This document shows positions 57,501-64,000 of a DNA stretch of 64,000 nucleotides, piece after piece (within the stretch, counting starts at the first letter, position 1; the number at the start of each line of letters is the position of its first letter). This DNA comes from Leuctra nigra (Eukaryota > Arthropoda > Insecta > Plecoptera > Leuctridae). The stretch lies in contig OW203771.1 in the NCBI GenBank assembly GCA_934045905.1, forward strand, positions 4,154,001-4,218,000. Direction: 5' to 3'. The notes under the pieces were generated by a model. The model was not told where the DNA came from. It made no database searches and saw only the letters and a list, made by a program, of their open reading frames with translations. The position numbers were made by a program, and so were the translations under genes.

Positions 57501-59974
57501 GGGGGGGGGGGGGGGATGCGCGGGGATGGCATCCACCCATGGGGAATATATTGATGGTTCCATCCCCCCATGTCTAATTTGTCCACTTCTCCATCCCCCA
57601 ATGAGAGATTAAAAAAAGCACTAAGTAATGTAGTTTACATCAAAATAATACCATTTTCAGAGAATTTGTCAAAGACGTCATTTGTCTAGAAGAAAATAGG
57701 CTTAAAATAACGTCAAAATCGCGTGAAAACGCACCAAATTCATTTCTGAAATTATTTTTTTCCCGTAACTGTGCGCCCCAGACCAGATTGGGGTCTAAAA
57801 ATTGATTTCAAAGTGTCAAAAAACCAAATAACGCTCTGCGGGGCTAGGTTTTTTGGGCATGCGGGGGGGCATTATTGGAGTGAAGACTGTGAAAATTTTA
57901 AAAAACAAAATACACCTCAGAACGTCTCAAAATTGATTTCAAAGTGTCTAAAAACAAAAAACGCACAGCGGGAAAACGTGGGGGCGCCCCCCACACACCC
58001 CCCTCAACGCGTGGCAAGTTGTGTTCCTTCACTTGTCCCCCCCCCCCCCCCCTAGCAGAAATCCTGCCAGTATGGTCGTGGAAATGTGTGTAGATCACCC
58101 TTTTTCTTCCCTTTCCATGCATTTACGTTCTACTCACCCCCCCCCCCCCCCCCCCTCCCATCCCCCCGCCAACCGATAGCATGGTAAACTCGTTTGAATG
58201 TGGTGGGCGGTGAATGGAGGGTAAGCGACACACAATTCCCAGACTGTACACTATCCCCCCCATGGACTGACTTCCAATTCGACCACTGAATTCTCATGTT
58301 TTAAGCCAGTAACTGACTAATGTGTGTTCCACTACAGGTGCGAAGGACACTACGGATCGGACTGCCCCGCTCTCAACGACTACAAGTTCTACCTGGCGTT
58401 CGAGAACTCTAACTGCCACGACTACATCACGGAGAAGTCTTACTTCAACGCGTACGTGCACAACGCCGTGCCTGTGGTGATGGGAGCGTCGCGCAGTGAC
58501 ATCGCTCACAGTCTGCCGCCGAACTCGTACATCCACACCGAGGACTATCCGTCGCCGCAGCATCTGGCCGAGTACCTCCTGGCGCTTGATAAAGACGACA
58601 AGAGGTGGGCTTGCACCGAGGGGCTAACAACTCATAGTTTTAGTGTGCACCTGATTTCGGATTTCCAAGATTTCCAAAGAATTCCAAGATTACTAAAGAT
58701 TTTTTAGATTTCTAAAGATTTTTTAGATTTCAAAGATTTCAAAGATTTACATAGATTTTGAAAAAATTTGAAAGAGTTCTTAATAATTTCAAAGATTTCT
58801 CAGATTTCAAAGATTTCACAGATTTCACATATTTCCTAAGATTTCATAGATTTCCAAAGATTTCGAAATATTTCCAAAGATTTTAGAGATTTTAAATATT
58901 TCTGAGATTTCAAAGATTTCCCAGATGTCAAAGATTTCCAAAGATATCATTGATTTCTGAAGAATTCTAAAGATTTCCAATGTTTTCCGCAGATTTCACA
59001 AGATTTCCGAGATTTTACGAGATTCCCAAGATTTCCAAGATTTTATGTGATTTTCAAAGATTTTGAAAGATTTCCTAAGATTTTAAAGATTTCCAAGATT
59101 TCCAGGCTAGTGTACACCAGATTTCAGGAGTTGTGTCACCCCCCCGGGTTTCACGTCATAAATAGCCACTTCCTCTCTACAAAATTGTCGCTAAAAGCTA
59201 ATTAATACCTACTTTTATATTGACGATTCTTTTTTTGTAATAGAAATCTGAAAGCAAGCTACAAACTATAAATTAGCATTTCTGAATCTGTCATGAATCA
59301 TGATCGAATACAAGCCATACTATATTCACATAATGTATAGCTCTAGAAAATGATTAGCAAGATTTTAATGGGTTACTTACAGGTATACCAGTTAAGATAT
59401 AACCGTGATTAAATTCAATCACAACACCTTCACAGCAAATTCATTCATCATCTTGTAATATTAGCATACAATGTATACCCGTAATTCCATTTCTATTTTA
59501 TCGAAGTTTTAAAGTTTAAATGCATGAAAGTTAAACAATTAATTCTAAACTGCAGCATTTTAATGTCAGTCAAAAAGAGCATCGGTAGCAGAACGGAACT
59601 AAATTCACACACTTTTAAACAAATCTGATAATTTTGCTTGAAAGCAATAAATCCTATGTGACCATCAATCATCATGTAAGTGACTAATTGTATTTGTACC
59701 CTGTTATGGAATTATGTATATGCAGCAAACCGGATCAATCCGTGAGGTGATTGATTTTGAAATGTGCTCTTGCAGGTACAACGAGTACTTCAACTGGAGG
59801 AACGAGTATGAAATATTCAATGAACACGGATACTTCGGTACGCCCGTCTTCCACTACTGCCGACTTTGCGAGGCGCTCAACTTCAATTCCAAAGAAGAGA
59901 AAATCTACACCAAGATGAATGACTTCATTGGCCTGGAGAAAGATTGCTACCAACAGAGCTGGATAATGACTTAA
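51320..59974 (+). CDS. Alpha-1,3-fucosyltransferase (GT10 family, insect FucTC-like)
   Basis: Exons 51320-51575, 53642-53799, 54863-55120, 56171-56383, 58338-58604 and 59776-59974 join with agreeing phases into 449 codons plus TAA. The first exon found encodes a type II anchor (FKVIIAVSVVMAVVWIALL), then a stem. The catalytic part has TILIWKHG, RWVFMTDESPYHVF, NWSMMYR|LDADVPVPYGR, ILGSNCGG, and the GT10 donor-site signature YLAFENSNCHDYITEK...NAVPVVMG. The enzyme would transfer fucose from GDP-fucose to GlcNAc of glycans in the Golgi. The initiating ATG lies on a missing upstream exon (the first exon here needs one completed codon). Exons 2 and 4 head tandem arrays of acceptor plus exon start, and the stop codon lies in a MITE. 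The most 3' acceptor of each array was chosen because only that copy continues into the rest of the exon. Confidence 0.85.
51856..52258 (+). repeat. Dispersed repeat R1, second copy
   Basis: Same order of landmarks as 322-715 (TTGTTGTGTGATGAATAGTT, CACAATTTGACGTCACACGC, CGTAACACAGGGAACACGGC). It ends directly at the start of the 124-bp array. Confidence 0.6.
52247..53641 (+). repeat. 123/124-bp array of splice acceptor plus exon 2 start (12 acceptors)
   Basis: Exon-start positions are 52282, 52406, 52530, 52654, 52777, 52901, 53024, 53147, 53270, 53394, 53518 and the functional 53642. Each unit has about 35 bp of intron end (ATTGCAATGTGTTTGCATGT, GCGCAG) and 88 bp of exon start (MSELGRMMYVEESITDEAR). 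Units with four Cs before ATTGC are 123 bp and in frame; units with five Cs are 124 bp. Five copies begin GTGAGC, the others GTGGGC. Confidence 0.92.
53642..53799 (+). CDS. Fucosyltransferase exon 2, functional copy
   Basis: Only this copy runs past NPNETKY into TILIWKHGPGIAHRLINRF and a donor GC|GTGAGT, phase 2. Confidence 0.8.
53929..54396. mobile_element. MITE with GGGGYTGTTCATAAA ends
   Basis: TAGGGGCTGTTCATAAAGTA at the left and TTTATGAACAACCCCTA at the right are inverse, with GTATGTTACGC / GCGTGACATTC next. It has poly-C cores. hAT is likely from the TAGGG ends, but no target duplication is clear. Confidence 0.55.
54524..54720. mobile_element. MITE family F, second good copy
   Basis: Nearly identical to 33966-34177 over AAACAAAAATTGAACGTTCA and GACCTCACATTTCAATGATA. 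It lies in fucosyltransferase intron 2. Confidence 0.6.
54863..55120 (+). CDS. Fucosyltransferase exon 3
   Basis: It encodes YDPLESCTVSNCLISYDED, ADAVFFHLHQT, QRWVFMTDESPYH and NWSMMYR up to AG|GTAGGT. These are conserved acceptor-side segments of GT10. It has no tandem array. Confidence 0.85.
   Translation, partial: LRSARVVHGVELPDQLRRGPAPRHRRRRLLPPAPDAGAGVAAQRDDRATEVPALGVHDRREPVPRLHARRPLLGLRRTLQLVHDV
55136..55155 (+). repeat. Short 5' stub of a Helitron-like family A element
   Basis: TTGAGCGAGCGTCACCATGG, 15 bases after the exon 3 donor, followed directly by a foldback element. Confidence 0.4.
55154..55412. mobile_element. Foldback element, TTAA-bordered
   Basis: TTAAGAGGCAAACGGAAGCG and CGCTTCCGTTTGCCTCTTAA border it, with arms of about 60 bp. 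A single arm of the same family is at about 31393-31470. TTAA at both ends could be a piggyBac-type target site, but the repeats themselves end in TTAA, so this is unproven. Confidence 0.5.
55424..56170 (+). repeat. 132-bp (44-codon) in-frame array of splice acceptor plus exon 4 start (6 acceptors)
   Basis: Exon-start positions are 55496, 55628, 55760, 55892, 56039 and the functional 56171. One unit is 147 bp, with ACGACCAAGTCCACGGCTCC inserted. All steps are multiples of three and the frame LDADVPVPYGRALRLKVPP...SNKTTPNSSGYHVGSR stays open throughout. Use of any upstream TTCTAG would therefore add up to five repeats of 44-49 residues to the enzyme. Confidence 0.9.
56171..56383 (+). CDS. Fucosyltransferase exon 4, functional copy
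   Basis: One base, then LDADVPVPYGRALRLKVPPQ, SNKTKFVAILGSNCGGPNNR and MNITVYGGCGTIP, with a donor CC|GTGAGT. The PYG and SNC motifs are standard GT10 positions. Confidence 0.82.
56585..57484 (-). mobile_element. 5'-truncated LINE with intact RT C-terminal frame, in fucosyltransferase intron 4
   Basis: The frame 57473-56715 (252 residues) carries thumb and C-terminal motifs of a CR1/jockey-like reverse transcriptase: INVNKTIKMTF, KYLGIWLASNLSWNNHI, YLTLVRPQLEYCSSIWSPH and VQRRAARYVKGSF. It ends DLRFRLKNI. The tail on this strand is repeated AAATA (complement at about 56588-56605). The uninterrupted frame suggests a recent insertion. The 5' truncation abuts a poly-G tract at 57490. Confidence 0.8.
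57740..58080. mobile_element. Poly-C-ended element, partner of 48240-48720
   Basis: It contains the duplicated phrase ATTGATTTCAAAGTGTC (57800 and 57930) and ends at a C run followed by CTAGCAGAAATCCTGCCAG. Confidence 0.4.
58338..58604 (+). CDS. Fucosyltransferase exon 5, catalytic signature
   Basis: It encodes CEGHYGSDCPALNDYKF, then FENSNCHDYITEKSYFN, NAVPVVMGASRSDI and EDYPSPQHLAEYLLALDKD, the nucleotide-sugar site of GT10. The donor is AG|GTGGGC. Confidence 0.9.
58640..59110. repeat. Degenerate AGATTTC-rich simple repeat
   Basis: About 450 bp of imperfect AAGATTTCCA / CAGATTTCAA words of 9-12 bp, on one strand. It starts within 40 bases of the exon 5 donor region. It is noncoding. Confidence 0.75.
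59776..59974 (+). CDS. Fucosyltransferase last exon
   Basis: After CTTGCAG. It encodes YNEYFNWRNEYEIF, FHYCRLCEALNF and IGLEKDCYQ, then QSWIMT and TAA. The sequence from 59954 on aligns with the end of the GTAACT-rich MITE, so the final six codons and the stop are element-derived. Confidence 0.85.
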
Positions 59975-60312
59975 CGAAAGTAACTTTTACAGTAACGCGT
60001 TTCTGCTAAGATAGAAATAACTTAGTAACGTGGAAAGTTCCTTTTTGTTGTGAACTTTCACATTTATAAAAGTTCCTTTTGCAGTTACTTTTTAGAGCAG
60101 AATGTATCTTGCCTCAATTTGATCCAAGCCAATCTTTCGTTGAAAATTTTGTATTCCACAGAAAACATTACAGCCAGAATTTGTGTTTTAACAAATTGGC
60201 TGCATTCCGGAAATAAAATGGTCATGTAACTTTTAAAGGAACTTTTAATTGAAAAAGAACTTTCAGTTCCTCTGATTAGTCGAGGAACTTTAACTTTAAC
60301 TAGTTCCTATTT
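59954..60312 (+). mobile_element. GTAACT-rich hAT MITE, right end degraded, overlapping the fucosyltransferase stop
   Basis: CAGAGCTGGATAATGACTTA versus the CAGAGTTGGGTAGTAACTTA end of the copy at 35426: 27 of the first 31 bases agree. It continues with AACGAAAGTAAC and later AGTTCCTTTT words. A possible AATAAA for the host gene (60212-60217) lies inside it. Confidence 0.65.
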
Positions 60313-60673
60313 TTTGTAGAAAAAAGTAGAAGAATGTAAAAGTAGAAGGAAGAAAAAGAAAGAAAGAAGAAGAAAAAAGTGAAAGAGATTAGTATTTTCT
60401 ATAAAGCTAATGTGATTTCATCCAGTGTAAAGTTGGTGACAAATGTTTCTTCTCCTTTGCGGAAATTTAAACCAGTATTGTTTTGCTTCAAGGGATAACC
60501 TGGATTCTAGTCGCGTCTCAACCGAATGAATACTTTTCACTTCTAACATTACACTTTCATCTAAGGGGATTTTAATTGTTATTTGAAAACAATGCTGGAA
60601 ATTTCTCCTAGAATATGCAAAGACAAAAGAAATCTAACTTGGCTAGAATGATGCCGTGTTGCAATGCTGTAGA

Positions 60674-61997
60674 CTAGGAAAACGCTCAGTGTAACGCGTT
60701 GATGAGCGAGCACGGGTACGTGCAAATTCTCGAACCGGAAATGCGTACACAACGCACAGAAAACATATACATCCATATGGAATTGATTATGATATCAACT
60801 TAAAAGTGTATGCTTTTCATCGAAACTTTAAAATAGCATCTAAGCACCTGGTTCATAAAGCAAATCAGAATCAATTTTCAATTGGCACTGGAAAACATTC
60901 ATTTCGATACTTCATTACTGACAGATATTAAAAATGTAAATAACTTCATACGTTCTTAACTGATTGGGATGAAATTTTGTAAAATAAGAGACAATATTGG
61001 TCTTAATGATCATGCAAAATATGAGTTTGATCAGAATTATCGAAGACCGTTTTCATTTTTCAGCCTATCAGGAGATATTTATTTAAATTTTAACCAATGA
61101 ATCTGAGTAACGCGTTGATGAGCGAGCACGGATACGCGCAACACCTCGAACCGAAATTCTGTCTATCGAAAATGTCATTAAAAGCCAATAATTCTAAAAT
61201 TTCGCCACAGATTTGTATAGAAATCTCAAAACATTCCTAAAATATTGGTCCAAATAACCATGCAAAGCTTTAAGTTGATCAATTGAACCTTTATGATTGA
61301 ACTGTTCCGTGTTAATTTTCAAAAATCACAGGATCTCCTTCAAAAAATATACCTGAGACCACTCATATGATATAAGTGTGTCTACACAATATCAGATCGA
61401 CTGTTGAACGGTCATTATCAGTTTCATTTGCGTTTGAAAGTTTCTGCTCTAACTACCTTGCCTTGAACTGAAGAGTCGAAGTCGCCGTGAATTTGACAGC
61501 CAACACGCTAATAGTCCGTAAAATGTCAATAACGTTTGGATTTAAACACAGATTAGTATGAAAATTGTCAAAAATGCAGATAATGTTGGACCCAACCATC
61601 ATGCGAAGTTATAAGTTGATCGTTCAATCGGTTATAGTTTAAATTTCTAAAAACACAGGAAAGATGGTTTTAAATTTTAACCAATGGGAGGATTTGGCTG
61701 AAACTTTGTTTGATTGGGTACAATGTTGGGGGTAATGACTTGTCAAAATTTCAATTTGATCAAAACAACCAATCGAAAGTTAATTTTTTTTAAATTTGAA
61801 CCAATCAATGGATTTCAAAAAAATTAGGGTCTGCAACAATCAGAAATGTTACGTACATGTGTGCAAAATTTCAGCTCGATCGAAGAAAAACTCTGACCTG
61901 TATATCGTCAGTAACAGAAAAAAAAAAAACAAACAAAAAAAAAAACAGAGGTCCGTGCCAAAAGAGCCAAATGGAGACGCTCGCTTCGCTCGCTCAA
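60674..61997 (-). mobile_element. Helitron-like family A element, chimeric copy
   Basis: CTAG at 60674 follows A. A second, internal 3'-end zone (AACGCGTTGATGAGCGAGCA) lies at about 61106, and the other end is the complement of TTGAGCGAGCG at 61985-61997. Two element ends are therefore joined in one copy. It contains the unoccupied target sites used to define three other insertions. Confidence 0.55.
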
Positions 61998-62211
61998 CAA
62001 GTTGGTTCAAAATTTCCAGAGGTGCGATCACATAATATGATAACTTCTTATCACGATGACAAGACCCTAGACTGTGAATAACATTAAGATGAGAAGCTTG
62101 TCACCGTGACAAGATAGTTCTCATTTTATGTGATCGCACCCCAGATCTCTTAGAAAGTAAGACGTACATACCTAGAAATATAAAGTTTAGATATGAGTGG
62201 TGATATTCTGA

Positions 62212-62690
62212 TTGAGCGTCACCACGGTTTTCTTATGGCACTTTCCCTGTGTGTTTGTTTGTTTTTGTTTGTTTTTTGTGTTTTTTTGTTTATTTGTTTC
62301 TTTGCCGGCACTGCCCAGGTTAAACCGCACAACCAATCGATCTGAAATTTTGCACACACATTAAGGTACACTTTGAACGGGATCCTGTGATTGGTTCAAA
62401 TTACAAAAATATATATTTCTTTTGATTGGTTAATCCGATCAATTTGAAATTTTGCAAAGTCATTGAAACCAATATTGCCCCAATCGTACAATGTTTCAGC
62501 CAAATCCTCCGATTAGTTAAAATTTAAAACCATCTTTTATGTGATTTTCAAAATTTAAACTAGAACCGATTGACCGATCAACTTAAAACTTCGCATGGTG
62601 ATTGGGACCAACATTTTACGTATTTTTGGCAATTTGAAGACTAATCTGTCCTTATTTTCAAAAGTTATTGTCATTTTAAGGACATTTTAT
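62212..62690 (+). mobile_element. Helitron-like family A element, 3'-truncated
   Basis: TTGAGCGTCACCACGG, then the GTTTGTTTGT-rich stretch and CAACCAATCGATCTGAAAT modules. No CTAG end is present. Confidence 0.5.
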
Positions 62691-63014
62691 TCTATAATAT
62701 TGAAATATTTGAAAAAGGGAAACTACTTTTTTAAATTGGTACTGTCATCTTCAGGAAACTTGGCTAATTAGTGTATTGCATTATCAGAACATAAGAAGAA
62801 GAAAAAAGATAAGGGTCCTAAAACACCATATTCTCGCTCGCCCCCCATCCTACGTCACAGCTGGTATGGCGCTACCTGCTCCGTCCGGTCTATTCAGAGC
62901 CTTCCCAGTTTCCTGGATCTTCCACAAAATCAGCTCAGTCCTGACTCTTAGCCCGCTTTGTTCGCAAGTCAATCAAGTGTGAATATTCAGTGTGTGCTTT
63001 TCAGTAATCAGCAT

Positions 63015-63425
63015 GTTTTATTTGTTCATTAATCATCATTATATACTTGATAGTACCGCTTGTGCACAGACATATGGTTTGTGAAATTTAATTTATTGTT
63101 CGTTATTGATTTGTTTCATTGTTTCGTTGTTATTCGTGTGTGAAAACAAAATATCACGTCATTCGTACTTGGGTACTATTTATTTGTGTGGGAAGACAAT
63201 TGGGTATAATCACTGTTTATGTTTAATGTATTCATTCATCATCATTATTATTGATAGTACCGTTTGTGCATAGACATTGTTTGTGACAGTTTCATTTTTT
63301 GTTCGTTTTAAATAGTATTGATATGTTTCATTGTTTAATTGTTATTCGTGTGTGAAAAAATATATCACGTCATTCGTACTGTACACTATTTATTTGTGTG
63401 GGAAGACAATTGGGTATAATAATCA
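63015..63425. repeat. About 205-bp tandem duplication
   Basis: TTGATAGTACCGCTTGTGCA, ATATCACGTCATTCGTACT and GTGGGAAGACAATTGGGTAT occur near 63048-63216 and again, slightly shorter, at 63250-63421. It sits directly upstream of the LINE tail and may be part of that element. Confidence 0.65.
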
Positions 63426-63441
63426 CTTATAATAATAAAAA

Positions 63442-63775
63442 TTGGGTTGTACTCATAATAATTTAAAAGTATGTTCAGTGAACTCTAAATCTAAATTTAA
63501 TAATAAGTGTCCAGTCGCAGTTGGTGTAAGTCTTTTCAATAAAATGAATTCATCATTAAAATCTAAAATTGACTATGAGGGATTGTACATTTTTAAATCA
63601 TCGCTGAAAGACTTAATAATTGTTTTTATTCAATTGACGAGTTTCTAAACGCAAAATGTATGTAGTTATTGTGTACTTGTTTTAATAGTTATGTAATTGA
63701 CTGACGTATCCAATATCATTTGTAATGATCAAATAGGGATGAATAAAAACTTAAACTTAAAACTTAAACTTAAAC
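63442..63775 (+). mobile_element. LINE 3' end with (ACTTAA)n tail
   Basis: The frame 63442-63648 ends in VSLFNKMNSSLKSKI...FKSSLKDLI, a non-LTR RT C-terminus like that at 1643-2212. The tail AATAAAAACTTAAACTTAAA ends near 63775. Confidence 0.6.
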
Positions 63776-64000
63776 ACTGTTTACATTTACGCGGGTAAAC
63801 GTGACAGCAGACTGGGGGGCGGCATACCGTATTTGTATCCAAGCGCCCAGTTTCCCCATCCTTTTAACATTGTGACGTAATCATCTGGGCGTGACCTTGA
63901 GTCGAATCTAGTCGATTGAATGAAAATGCAGACATCCATGTTGGATCAGAAAGCCCAAGCTTTTGAGTTGGGGCACATTGAGCACAGGTTTTAAATCCTA
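63776..64000. other. Window end, nothing recognised
   Basis: A slightly GC-richer stretch without a framed exon. Confidence 0.4.

Noticed and set aside
61890..61945. Poly-A stretches as retrogene tails
   Set aside because: They lie at fixed positions inside family A elements in several copies, so they belong to those elements.
1..64000. tRNA, rRNA or bacterial operon features
   Set aside because: No cloverleaf, rRNA core sequence or ribosome-binding-site-spaced gene cluster was seen on either strand by eye. A covariance-model search would be needed to exclude tRNAs fully.

Overview
This is a eukaryotic, almost certainly insect, genomic window. It has the 3' end of an insect-type (7tm_6) odorant receptor, a two-domain trypsin-like protease locus of the insect humoral type, a multi-EF-hand protein gene and an insect-style alpha-1,3-fucosyltransferase. 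All are split by introns with GT..AG borders and lie in AT-rich, transposon-crowded DNA. A hemipteran is my guess from the overall look; nothing in the sequence proves the order.

Layout: 1-1.2 kb, last two exons of an odorant receptor (+). 1.4-14 kb, intergenic: a LINE fragment, a 2.3-kb palindromic element, a 95-bp minisatellite of about 34 units (6.17-9.41 kb) and nested Helitron-like elements (9.6-13.2 kb). 14.1-32.8 kb, serine protease locus (+): an active-looking domain with the TAAHC, DIAL and GDSGG motifs but a one-base frameshift, followed by a degenerate serine-protease-homologue domain whose catalytic Ser is Met. 34.7-36.6 kb, a Helitron-like element carrying two hAT MITEs with clear 8-bp target duplications. 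36.8-45 kb, the EF-hand gene (-), eight phase-compatible exons, 5' end missing. 46-51.3 kb, repeats only. 51.3-60 kb, the fucosyltransferase (+), six phase-compatible exons, first exon not found. 60.3-64 kb, Helitron-like copies and a LINE tail. The EF-hand and fucosyltransferase genes are head to head.

The most unusual signal is that six GC-rich exons in these two neighbouring genes have each been amplified into a tandem array. The repeat unit is the 3' splice site plus the first 70-110 nt of the exon. Units are 100, 107, 115, 118, 123/124 and 132 bp, with 3 to 13 copies. Each array therefore stacks identical splice acceptors in front of the true exon, in both genes and on both strands. The 132-bp array in the fucosyltransferase is an exact multiple of three and stays open, so it could be translated.

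A second striking item is a 100-nt intron in the protease-homologue gene. It is almost entirely a perfect 34-bp inverted-repeat MITE, so the splice sites sit at or beside the element's ends. This looks like an intron born from a transposon. A third is that the last six codons and the stop of the fucosyltransferase lie inside a hAT-MITE terminus.
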